Of a DNA stretch of 64,000 bases, positions 43,500 to 54,057 are shown piece by piece. The stretch covers positions 1 through 64,000 of the forward strand of contig JAWNZC010000307.1 in NCBI GenBank assembly GCA_035771165.1, given 5' to 3'. Position 1 is the stretch's first letter. The number at the start of each line of letters is the position of its first letter. The DNA is from Paragorgia papillata (lineage: Eukaryota > Cnidaria > Anthozoa > Scleralcyonacea > Coralliidae). The notes under the pieces are model-generated. The model made no database searches. It was not told where the DNA came from and saw only the letters and a list, made by a program, of their open reading frames with translations. A program made the translations under genes and the position numbers.

Positions 43500-45900
43500 T
43501 TAAGGATTGGGGAAACCCATCCTTTCAAACTTTAAAGCTATATCCATGGCTTCAAAGAACGTTTTCTTGGTGGAGTGAACTGTAGGTATGCGAAGGATGG
43601 CCAGGCATGCAGATGTTGTAGGCAGCTTGTAACAATCATCATCTGCTAGGTAGGTAACTTTTATTTTGGTTTGTAGACCACCCAATGGAACCACTTGCCA
43701 TCCAGTACAAAATTGCAAAAGGGCACAAGCTCTTGGTCCACCAGAACCCACCACGTCACTTTCTTGCTCATTTATGTACGCCATAAGCCATTCAGATGCC
43801 TGCCTCTCTGAAAAGTTCTTGGGCTCAGATAACTTCATCAGTTCTTGGAGGTCTGCTGTGCTAAACTCAGAGCCAGATGAACACAAAAAATCATGAGAAC
43901 TTTTCTTGTGCTTTCGAATAAGCTGAAGAATACCAATTGATTCCAATCCTTCACGAAACTCATCGATTTCGTGCTTTTGTGAGGAAAGAAGCTCATTGAA
44001 AATAATTTGCTGAATCAGCAAATCTTTATTAGACATTGTAATGGCCTGTTCTTTTGGCCAATGAGAAGAATTTAATTTTATCACTGTCCAGTAAGCTTCA
44101 GACCTTGGATTACCTTCAAGAACCCCATTTAGGGCAGCTTCATCCTCACACAAAATGAGGTCATCAAGCAAATCATGTAGAATAATTGTTGCTGCATTCT
44201 TTGGAATGGTCTCCTTAGTCATCTTGCAGGTGATTTCTTCCTCACTGTCTCCAGTAAGATATGAGTAGATGTATGGTGACAAAACTGGGAAACCAATTGA
44301 GGCTTTCTGGATAATCGAATGAGAAACCATCATACCAACAAGCCTAAAAAGAATTGACTTGGTAGCATCCTTTATTGGAATCATGTTTGGTTCCTCCCCT
44401 TCAAAAAGGCGTAACTTAGCTTCTCTCAAAGCAATGGTAAATAACTCTACTTTCAGTGCACCACCATCTAAACCATCTTCATTAGCAAATCTCACCATGA
44501 GCTCTTTTGTGAGTCTATCTGGGGCAGACAGAGTCTTCTTGTAAAATTTGATTACATCAGCCCAAACTGTTTCTCGGTCGACCTCAATGAATTCTTCACC
44601 ATCTTTTCTTACTTTTGAAATAAATTCTTCAATTATATCAGCAAATGGCTTTTCTTCATCCGTTTCTTGGTTCATGTCCATCAGTATTAATGCAGCATCA
44701 TCAATATTTGATGCTAATTGGGCAACATTTCTGATATCATCTTCTTCTGCTGTTGGGAATGTTTCATGAAGCTGACGAGTCCACTGATTAACATCTGGAG
44801 CCCATCTTCCACTATCACTTTCTGTGTCAGAAAGCTCAATTTTATCCACAGTTGACACTCCCTTGGCTTGGCCACACTCAGTCATATGCTTTCTTAAATC
44901 AACCAATGGTACTTGAGCACTACATTTCTGGCATTGCGTGGATGGAGATGTACCACTTGCCACTTGAGGCATGATATCCATGGAAATGTTACTTTTCATG
45001 GGACGAATATAGATCAGTGTGTTGTTACTGACTACATTTCTCATATATGGTATGGTGTATCCATCAGCAGGCATGGTTATTACCTTTAGTGGTCTTACAG
45101 AACCCCCTGATTCAGCACGTAGGAATTCAAATGCTCCATCTTGTGATTTCAACTTTTCATATTCCTTTTCAAGAGCTTCTTTCAGTTTACAGAAGTTTGC
45201 ATTCTTATCTGGAAATGTTACTTTTGTTCGACCAAGTCCAGCATCTTTCATGCGTGCAAGGTTGCTTATGGTTGGGGATGTATTAGCTATAGTGCTTGAC
45301 AGTAGGCAAAAATCATGAGTCCAGGTTTCCTTGGGTTGAATGATAAACTGCACTCCTGTTCTTTTTGCTTTTTTTGGCTTCGGCTGTGCAGCAGCTCTAT
45401 TTCCTCCACCTGATAGACTAGGGAAGGATCGTCTAAAAACAAACACTTATTTTAATTTTTTGTCCCATTATTAAATTGCCTATAAAGAATCCTCTACAGT
45501 ATAGTACACTATTTAAATACTCAATATTAAAATAAATAATTACAAGAGAGCAACTGATTTTAATACTGTCTAATCATTCGAAGACATCTTTAACTGATAT
45601 TTGGTATTATCAACCATGTCCATCGTATATGAAAAACATGAATATTTATACTTTAAAGTAATAAATTAAACCGACTTCTGAGACTGAGAACTCAGTTAAT
45701 ATAACAGATTGTTTTTATACTTGTACGTACCTGAGATCTTCTCTAACTGCATTGGACAAAGATGCAGAAGTACATGGTTGTTGTTCAGACGACGTAATGG
45801 TACTTGTGGAAGATGATCTGGACTGTGAAGATGACGGATTCTCTAACTTTGTTATAGCTTCTCTCAAAACATTGACCACGCGACGCACGTCGTCCGCCAT
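43500..45900 (-). CDS. HECT-type E3 ubiquitin ligase with zinc finger, two exons
   Basis: Exon 1 45900-45731 (start ATGGCGGACGACGTGCG, Ser/Thr-rich, donor CTCAG|GTACGT) joins exon 2 45432-43500 (acceptor GTTTTTAG) in phase, giving about 700 residues with no stop. Features: basic region (KPKKAKR); a C2HC zinc finger CQKCSAQVPLVDLRKHMTEC (about residues 224-243), like ubiquitin-binding UBZ fingers; a CUE/UBA-like segment (LHETFPTAEEDDIRNVAQLA); then a HECT domain over the last ~350 residues with the likely catalytic Cys in TTSACLAILRIP (codon 43605-43607). It would transfer ubiquitin through a thioester. Closest in style to G2/M-phase-specific (G2E3-like) ligases that are multicopy in cnidarians and fish. 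Convergent with the integrase gene. Confidence 0.8.
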
Positions 45901-46019
45901 TTTTTCGGGAAACCTTCTTGTGGTAGTTTTGCGTGTTCCACGAGAGAATTTTCCCGCGCAGAACGAATCGACAGATCGAGTAATGTTAAAATTGATATGT
46001 GCTGCCGCTGACTATGTTT
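45901..46019 (-). promoter_or_regulatory. Probable upstream region of the HECT gene
   Basis: 119 bp between the start codon and the TTCGTGGCG repeat cluster. No canonical TATA box is obvious; CpG-containing sequence. Confidence 0.25.
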
Positions 46020-46320
46020 ATTGCACACGCCGCAACGAAGAAATCACGACGAAGACAAACACGACGCCACGAAGAGAATAAGGATGCCACGAATCAGGGG
46101 CACGACGAAGAGAGCCAAGCGACGCCACGAAAAGGATAAACTCCGAATCAGGGGCACGACGAAGAGAGCCAAGCGACGCCACGAAAAGGAGTTTACGGCC
46201 ATGTAGTCACGCCATGGAGAAGAGATTAATGGTCATGTTGTCACGCCACGAAACGTATAATTACGCCACGAAGTACGGGCGACTCACGACGACTAGCTAG
46301 CAGAGTACTGACGCCACGAA
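46020..46320 (-). repeat. Dispersed TTCGTGGC repeats with two 45-bp tandem copies
   Basis: GCCACGAA (plus strand) occurs about seven times in 250 bp at irregular spacing. A block starting GAATCAGGGGCACGACGAAG is duplicated at about 46091 and 46146. The run ends within the tail of the neighbouring minus-strand element. Confidence 0.75.
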
Positions 46321-46960
46321 GTTATGGATCTAATTTTGTCCCCGACATGACTCCATAAACCAAGGTCATGCGATGAGATCGATTTAAAAATATGAGATGG
46401 CAGAACTTCGCGTAGTAAACAACCAGTAGAAGGACGAGAATACAGGGACCAAACAAGTTTAAGTTTAAGTTGTTTCTTAGAAACAGAAATGTCCCAGGAA
46501 ACGATCGAATCAAGCGGGCAACCTTCGAGTAATAATACTAGTTGATACGGCAACGGAAAATACGATGAGCCAACATAACAATCAGGCGAAAGGTTTTTGT
46601 ATGGAGGACTAGACGGCGTAGGTAGAAGACCAGGTGAAGGTTTAGAGAAATGAAAACTTGAGAGGGCCATTTTATATAGACCAAACACGGTGAATAAACA
46701 CCAACACAACAAAAAAATCGAAATAAACTTCTCAATAGTAATGGCGGTAGCCAGACGACCAATATAATAAATCACGAAGATGAATATTTGAAGTAAAATC
46801 ACTCGGTAATCCAAATTTTGGTATACTCTTGAAACCAGAAAGACTTTAAGATCACTTTAAGATGAAAACCAAGAGTAATAGACCTATTGGTAAGACCAAA
46901 GGAGCATAAAGCTGCTAAGAACAGAAACATGATCCGCCATAGCCAATAGGCCGCGACACA
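46293..46960 (-). mobile_element. Element D: ORF-bearing unit at the array edge
   Basis: From the array at 46960 the minus strand opens with an ATG (MADHVSVLSSF, soon stopped) and then a 173-codon frame (46814-46293). From its internal Met it reads MALSSFHFSKPSPGLLPTP and DSIVSWDISVSKKQLKLKLV. Proline-rich then basic, with no catalytic motif. Placement of its 5' end against (CACTG)n mirrors copies A-C, so it could be the N-terminal part of a related non-LTR element, but the shared 3' tail is not present here. Confidence 0.4.
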
Positions 46961-48675
46961 CACTACACTACACTGCACTGCACTGCACTGCACTGCACTG
47001 CACTGCACTGCACTGCACTGCACTGCACTGCACTGCACTGCACTGCACTGCACTGCACTGCACTGCACTGCACTGCACTGCACTACACTACACTACACTA
47101 CACTACACCTCACTCTACTGTACTATGCACTGCACCGCCCTGCACTGCACCGCACTACACTGCACCGCACTACACTGCACTACCCTGCACCGCACTTCAC
47201 CGCACCGCATTGCACCGCACCGCACCCACTCTACTGTACCATGCACTGCGCTGCACCACACCGCACCGCACTACACTACACTGCACTGCACTACACTACA
47301 CTACACTACACCCACTCTAGTGTACCATGCTCTGCACTGCACCGCACCGCACTACACTACACTACACTACACTACACTACACTACACTACACTACACTAC
47401 ACTACACTACACTACACTACACTGCACTGCACTGCACTGCACTGCACTGCACTGCACTGCACTGCACTGCACTGCACTGCACTGCACTGCACTGCACTGC
47501 ACTGCACTGCACTGCACTGCACTGCACCCACTCTACTGTACCATGCACTGCGCTGCACCACACCGCACCGCACTACACTACACTGCACTGCACTACACTA
47601 CACTACACTACACCCACTCTAGTGTACCATGCTCTGCACTGCACCGCACCGCACTACACTACACTACACTACACTACACTACACTACACTGCACTGCACT
47701 GCACTGCACTGCACTGCACTGCACTGCACTGCACTGCACTGCACTGCACTGCACTGCACTGCACTGCACTGCACTGCACTGCACTGCACTGCACTGCACT
47801 GCACTGCACTGCACTGCACTGCACTGCACTGCACTGCACTGCACTGCACTGCACTGCACTGCACTGCACTGCACTGCACTGCACTGCACTGCACTACACT
47901 ACACTACACTACACTACACCTCACTCTACTGTACCATGCACTGCACTGCACCGCACTACACTACACTACACTACACTACACTACACTACACTACACTACA
48001 CTACACTACACTACACTACACTACACTACACTACACTACACTACACTACACTACACTACACTACACTACACTACACTACACTACACTACACTACACTACA
48101 CTACACTACACTACACTACACTACACTACACTACACTACACTACACTACACTTAACACTACACTACACTACACTACACTACACTACACTACACTACACTA
48201 CACTACACTACACTACACTACACTACACTACACTACACTACACTACACTACACTACACTACACTACACTACACTGCACTGCACTGCACTGCACTGCACTA
48301 CACTACACTACACTACACTGCACTGCACTGCACTACACTACACCTCACTCTACTGTACCATGCACTGCACTGCACCGCACTACACCGCACTACACTGCAC
48401 CGCACTACACTGCACCACCCTGCACCGCACTTCACCGCATTGCACCGCACCGCACCTCACTCTGCTGTACCATGCACTGTACCACACTACACTGACCATT
48501 CCAAACTACACTCCATCACACCTCACTCTACTGTACCATGCACTGCACCACACTGACCATACCACACTACACCTCACTGTACCATGCACTGCACCACACC
48601 TCACTCTACTGTACCATGCACTGCACCACACCACACTGACCATACTACACTCCACCGTACCATACCATACCACAA
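46958..48675. repeat. (CACTG/CACTA)n array 4 with higher-order structure
   Basis: About 1.7 kb of alternating CACTG and CACTA blocks punctuated by CTCTACTGTACCATGCACTG variants. A composite unit starting CCCACTCTACTGTACC repeats with ~302-bp offset (47225 and 47527). Very long frames translating as TTLHY/TALHC repeats are not genes. Confidence 0.95.
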
Positions 48676-48756
48676 ATGCATCAACAAGTACACTATCGTA
48701 TATTAAGTTTACCCTACATTGAACTGGCTTCAATATTTTTCTACTTAATTCTCTAG

Positions 48757-49030
48757 ATATCATACATGAATATTGATGGTGCTTCCAAGTACCATCATCT
48801 TCTTGCCATTCCTTCTCCTGACAAGTTACGATCTGTCTTGAAACACTTGCTAGATGAAGAAGAGTTTCTCTCTCCCTATGGTGTAAGAGCACTTTCACGG
48901 TTTCACAAAGACCATCCTTTTGAACTGAACATTGAGGGAGTAAGTCACTATGTAGCGTATGTTCCTGCAGAGTCAAATACGTTTATGTTTGGTGGAAACA
49001 GCAATTGGCGAGGACCTATTTGGCTTTGTG
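48757..49030 (+). CDS. Glucosidase exon 10
   Basis: TTCTCTAG acceptor, phase 0 with exon 9. Reads ISYMNIDGASKYHHLLAIPS, FLSPYGVRALSRFHKDHPF and FGGNSNWRGPIW, the family's conserved C-terminal barrel motifs. Donor TGTG|GTAGG. The following exon(s) were not found before the window ends. Confidence 0.88.
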
Positions 49031-49387
49031 GTAGGAAACTAACTCTATGTATTTACATACATACATACATATATATTTTAATTACTTCCCATAAAGGGCT
49101 TTTCAAGAGCAATTTACACATCATATTTAACATGGCCGTGTCAAAGGTATATCAAAGGCGCTCCATGCAGCCACCATAGGACACATGTCAGACGACGAAT
49201 CACAACTACTGTAAGCCCTTGGTCTTGATTTTACAGAGGGAGGAAAACCGGAGAACCCAGCGAAGAACTCTCGAAGCACAGGAGAGACCAACTAAACTCT
49301 GATTCACACGAGGCTGAGGCTACGTCCACATGTATCCGGATTTTTTTGAAAACGCAACTTTTTTGTTACGGATTGGTCTTCCGTCCA

Positions 49388-50078
49388 CATTAAGCATTAG
49401 ATAGTTTTAGATTTGGGACGGCGACGGCAAGAGGACGGCAAACACCCTCTTGACTTCCGGTTTTTCAAGATGGCGTGAGCGATAACGTGAGCAAAAGACG
49501 TCCTGACAAGATGTGCTGATCGCCATATCATGTCAACTTGGTTAATAGTTTTATCTTGTATTTTTTATCGATTTTTGAGAATACAAAGGAGCATAAACAC
49601 TCACAACAAAGGTAAGAATTCCTATTTACATAATTAGCTTGATTATAAATTCTAATTTTTGCGAGAACTCGTTGTGAGACGAAAGCTGCGTACGCTTGTT
49701 TACAAAAAATTTAAATCGTACTAGCTAAAGTTTTTAGTTTATAATTTATTAGTTTTGTCAAGTTTGCAACTTACACATTACATTTACAAACCGAAATACA
49801 TAAAACGGAAATAGTTTTGGCAGGGACTGTTTAACTGAAAACTTGTGAAATTATCAATCACTGGCATTCATGTAGTTCTTTTTTTACACTATAGTATTAT
49901 GGCCGAAAAAAGCAGTGAGCAAACGAGCAACACGCGCCTCCTCGTTCAGCCGTCTTGAGTCTAAATCACAACAAAACAACAGAACGTCCAGAGGACGTCG
50001 GGTCCAGTCCTCCCTCGATCATACGTCCTCTTGCCGTCGCCGTCCCATTGCCGTCCCAAATCTAAAACTATCTAATAG
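49388..50078. mobile_element. ~690-bp foldback element
   Basis: TTAGATAGTTTTAGATTTGG followed by GACGGCGACGGCAAGAGGACG at the left is inverted at the right (CGTCCTCTTGCCGTCGCCGTC, then CAAATCTAAAACTATCTAA). The interior is AT-rich and non-coding. It abuts the truncated Gypsy 2. Confidence 0.75.
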
Positions 50079-50082
50079 ATAG

Positions 50083-51732
50083 GTGAAAAAGAGTGATCTT
50101 AACAAGACTCGCAAGGAAATGGCTGAAGTATTCAAGATAAACAATCCATCAATTCCGGTTGACGAGAAAGAACGAATTCACGAGATCCTAGCACGCCATA
50201 GTAAGGTCGTATCAAAAGGAACGCACGACCTGGGAGAACTCACTCAAGTTAAATATGCCATTGCAACGGGAGACGCGTCACCAATCCGAGTTCAACCCCG
50301 TAGAATACCGTTTGGGCAGCGAGATAGCATCAAACAAGAAGTAGAAGCAATGTTGGCCAGTGACGTTATCGAACCGTCAAACTCCCCATGGTGTTCTCCT
50401 GTAATCTTGGTGGCCAAGAAGGATGGCTCTAAAAGATTCTGTGTAGATTATCGCAAGCTAAATGAAGTTACCAGAAAAGATGTCTTCCCTCTTCCAAGAT
50501 GTGAAGACATCCTACATGCAATGTCGGGGGCAGTCTACTTCACTCACCTGGACTTGGTGAGAGGTTATTGGCAAATAAGCGTTGAGGAACAAGATCGAGA
50601 GAAAACGGCATTTTCAACGGTTGACAGACATTATCAATTTAAAAGAATGCCATTCGGTTTGACAAATGCACCAGCAACTTTTCAACGCGCGATGAATATC
50701 ATTCTACAGGGACTTAACTGGTTGGATTGCCTCGTCTATTTGGACGATATTATCATCTTTGCAAAGACGTTGGAGGAGCATCGCAAGAAGTTCGACACGG
50801 TACTTGGTCGCCTTGAAAAGGCTGGTCTCAAGTTGAACGCCAGAAAATGCAAAATTCTGAACGAAGAAACCGTGATCCTGGGGCACGTGATAAGCCGCCA
50901 TGGAATTTCAACGGATCCGGAAAAGACCAAAGCTCTTAAAGAGTGGGCAATTCCTTGTGACTTGACAAGTCTACGTTCCTTCCTTGGCTGTGCCGGCTAC
51001 TACCGCCAGTTCATCCCAAGCTATGCAGATATCGCTGCTCCTTTACACAAACTGGAACAAAAAGGAATAAAATACCATTGGAGTAAGGAATGCCAAACAG
51101 CCTTTACGAAGTTGAAAGAAAAGTTAATAACTGCTCCTGTGCTAGCCTATCCAAGAAGTGATACGCCGTTCATTGTAGACACGGATGCAAGCAACGTGGG
51201 ACTGGGTGCCGTATTATCCCAAGTGCAAGACGGTGAAGAAAGGGTCATTGGATTTGCGGCGAAAACCTTATCAAAAGCGGAACGCAATTATAGCACCACA
51301 CGGAAAGAACTGTTAGCAATGGTATGGGGACTGGAATACTTCGAGCCGTACCTATGGGGAAACCACTTCACTGTTCGTACAGACCACAGTGCGTTGAGGT
51401 GGCTACGAAGTTTCAAAAATCCAAAAGGTCAAGTGGCACGCTGGTTGGAAAGGCTTTCTGAATTCGATTTCACCGTGGAACATCGGGCAGGCAAACTCCA
51501 TGGAAACGCTGATGGAATGTCGAGGATTCCTCCGTCAAACGCGAGTAAAGAAAATCACGTTTCTGTCGTAGCACCAGGTTCAAGAACGACGACGACAAAT
51601 CACTTGGAACTAGCACTATATCAAGCCGAAGATCAGTCAATAAACGAAGCTATCTCATGGATGGAGAAAGCCAAGAGAGGAAATAGCCAGCATGGGTCCC
51701 TTCACCTCGTCCCTGTGGAGCCAATTTTCTAG
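50083..51732 (+). pseudogene. Gypsy 2 reverse transcriptase and RNase H
   Basis: 550-codon frame. RT: SPWCSPVILVAKKDGSKRFC, THLDLVRGYWQISV, FKRMPFGLTNAP and the active site CLVYLDDIIIF (YLDD). RNase H: VDTDASNVGLGAVLS, RKELLAMVWGLEYF and RTDHSALRWL, ending HGNADGMSRIP. The frame ends after a frameshift near 51,690. The apparent start is within pol, not a native start. Confidence 0.93.
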
Positions 51733-53309
51733 ACTAAAGTTGGTTAATGGAATCCTCTATCGAGAGTACGAGAGCGAGGATGGAACGTCCATTAAACGGC
51801 AGCTATGTCTACCAAGAAAGTTAATTCTGGAAGTGTTGACAACCCTCCATGATCTACCGACGTCTGGCCATTTGGGAATTAACAAGATGACGGAGAAAGT
51901 GAAGGAACGATACTACTGGAAAGGATGGAGAGACGACGTTGAGGAGCATTGTAACAGCTGCAAACAATGCGCAAAACACAACCCGCCGCAAAGAAAAGCT
52001 CGAGCACCTCTAGTAACAAACATCACAGGATGCCCAATGGAACGTGTGGCTCTGGATGTTATTGGGCCACTACCAAAATCCAAGCAAGGTAACAGATTTA
52101 TTCTCGTAATAACTGACTACTTTACAAAATGGCCAGAAGCCTACCCGATTCCAGACCACAAAGCCCAAACTGTGGCAAGCAAACTTGTTGATGAGTGGAT
52201 TACACGTTACGGAGTGATGCAATTTCTGCATTCAGATCAAGGGCGCGATTTTGAAAGTGACGTTTTTCAGTCGGTTATGAGACTCCTTGGAATAAAAAAA
52301 AAACCGCACCACACCTTATCATCCACAGAGTGATGGCCTTGTCGATAGAATTAACCGAACGTTAAAAAGTATGCTGTCCAAGGTAGTGAGCGAAGACCAA
52401 AGCGATTGGGATTCCTGGATTCCTCAGGTGCTGATGGCGTACAGAACAGCGGTTCAATCGTCTACTGGTGTCACACCATTTCGCATGATGTTCGGGAGAG
52501 AAGCACGTCTGCCAGTGGATCTCGTAATTGGTGACCCGCCCGACCAGCCAAGTCAGAACACTCTGGAGTTTGTAAAAAAATTACAAGAAAAATTTAACAC
52601 GGCTCATGGGTTGGCGAGAGAAAAGATGGAAGTAGCAACACGACGTTATAGAGACTACTACAACGCATCAGCAACAGGAAACCTTTATAATGTGGGAGAT
52701 CGAGTGTGGCGCATGGTGCACTCCACAAAGAAGGGACTGTCGAAGAAACCAGCTGCGAAGTGGGAGAGACCTTACGTGGTTGTGAAGATGATAACAGATG
52801 TGGTGTATCGGTTAAAGAAAGAAGGTGGGCGTAAAAGAGTTGTAGTTCATTTCAATAACCTGAAAAGATGTCACGCACAAAAGAAAGATCAAATTAAACC
52901 AACGAAAATTGCAAGAAAACCAACAGATAAAGAAGGTGCATCTGCCTATCTACCGAGTAAGTTTTACCCTGAAACGGGAAATCAACCAATGGAATCGCAT
53001 GCAAGCGATGACGAAGGCGATGAAGAATGGGTCTACAGGAATCACCACCAACAGACAGAACCTCTAACGGACCAGATAGAAACACAGAGAAACACCACAG
53101 TAGAAGCCTCGACCGATAGTTGCCAACCTGAGGAAGAACTTAATTATGAACTCACCGACCTGGCCGAAAGTGCCCAAACTGAGGAAGAACTTATTGAACT
53201 CACCACCCACGCAAATTCAGATCTAAGGGAACAAGAGAATAGTGGTATTACACGATCAATTCGAAATCGGAGTCAGCCAGTCTGGACGAAAGACTATATT
53301 TTAACTTAA
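51692..53309 (+). pseudogene. Gypsy 2 integrase and C-terminal tail (frameshift at A-run)
   Basis: HHCC domain (LHDLPTSGHLG...HCNSCKQCAKH); DDE core with Asp in VALDVIGPLP and Asp in LHSDQGRDFES. A ten-A run at about 52296-52305 breaks the frame. Beyond it SDGLVDRINRTL has Asp where the third catalytic residue Glu is expected. The C-terminal part has a GPY/F-like module (KWERPYVVVKMITDVVYRL) and an acidic tail. Confidence 0.9.
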
Positions 53310-53365
53310 CCGTTTAATTGTTGTAAATATTATTTGTAAGGAATTCCCATTTAGGAGGGGAATGA

Positions 53366-53553
53366 TGTAGTATAAGTTTAAACAACTGTGTCACGTTTAT
53401 ACACAAGTTGTCGTTGACTCGTTGTAGCTCGCACGCCATTTGACGTGAGGTTGGGTTGACAGTTGACTTTGGGACGAGTTCGTTGACTTGAGTCGCGTTT
53501 TGTTATATAATACAATTTAAGCCTTTACTTACAATAAAGTTGATTAGTCTACA
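53366..53553 (+). repeat. 3' LTR of Gypsy 2
   Basis: Starts TGTAGTATAAG right after the purine tract and ends TTAGTCTACA (TGTAG...CTACA termini). Contains AATAAA at 53533-53538. Confidence 0.75.
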
Positions 53554-53567
53554 TAAAACTATCACTT

Positions 53568-53710
53568 TCCATTCTCCCTCCCTCAATTGTTTTTTCTCCC
53601 TATCAATCTCCCTCCTTCCCTGAATTATTTTTTTCTTCCCTCCTTTCCCTTCTTCCTTTCCTTGACCTTTCTTAATCTTCCTTTCTTTCTCTTTAATCCT
53701 CTCTCTGCCT
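53568..53710. repeat. Polypyrimidine tract
   Basis: Long C/T-rich run (CTCCCTCCC, TTCTTCCCTCC, CTTTCTTTC). Low complexity. Confidence 0.8.
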
Positions 53711-53954
53711 ACACAAGGTTTTTAAATATTGTCATCCTAAATTTCTTTAGTCGTCAAACTGGGTGGACTTGTTTGATCTCACGTTGCTTTGACAAGTTAG
53801 CAGTGGAACGTGAAGTAGTCGAGAGCACGTCTTGAAAACTGCAGATTAAGAACCAAAATAATACATCTGGACTGCTGGACTGGAAGTTACAATAATCGTT
53901 TTTGATTACATATTTCTATTTGAGCTAGGATTTTTTGTATAAAAAAATTTAAAT

Positions 53955-54057
53955 AATAATAATAATCATCTTTATTGAGTATGCCAACATCACCCTAAAG
54001 TGTTTTACAGAGGGTTCCTCAGATAACTAGTTACAATATATAATACAATATATATAT
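53955..54057 (-). mobile_element. CR1-like 3' end fragment split by the Penelope pair
   Basis: (ATA)n followed by CATCTTTATTGAGTATGCC and AAAGTGTTTTACAGAGG resembles the 3' end of the CR1-like element at 59.79 kb (CTTTATTTACTGAGGGTAAA, CACTTTACAG). Similar AT-rich sequence continues after 57,815, so the Penelope pair may have inserted inside it. Confidence 0.5.

Larger units (their letters stand above)
20049..49030 (+). pseudogene. GH63-related glucosidase, 10 exons, broken gene
   Basis: Ten exons read collinearly as a glucosidase of the GH63-like (alpha/alpha)6-barrel group (bacterial 'glucosidase', yeast YMR196W-like). Landmarks are [15 protein letters not shown] (exon 1), LLPTLWFRNTW-like in exon 3, [16 protein letters not shown] across exons 7-8, DGTDWMAFY and DGFYYDQL in exon 9, and GGNSNWRGPIW in exon 10. 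About 700 residues are covered. The N-terminal exon(s) and the last ~100 residues are not seen in this window. Lesions: 5 surplus bases in exon 1, a +1 T in exon 3, a phase mismatch between exons 3 and 4, a 61-bp duplication in exon 4, a kinesin insert in exon 5 and a frameshift in exon 9. Splice sites remain GT-AG. Most likely a decayed gene; part of the small indels could be assembly error. Confidence 0.85.
50079..53553 (+). mobile_element. Gypsy LTR retrotransposon 2, 5'-truncated
   Basis: Lacks the 5' LTR, gag and protease. It begins upstream of the RT next to the 690-bp foldback and retains RT, RNase H, integrase, C-terminal tail, polypurine tract (about 53350-53365, AGGAGGGGAA) and a 188-bp 3' LTR. 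Two frameshifts divide pol into three frames. Much better preserved than Gypsy 1 and of a different family. Confidence 0.92.

Noticed and set aside
48506..48976. 156-codon minus-strand frame
   Set aside because: Antisense to glucosidase exon 10 and running into the repeat array.
53587..53835. 82-codon hydrophobic frame
   Set aside because: Mostly a polypyrimidine tract read as Phe/Leu/Pro/Ser.
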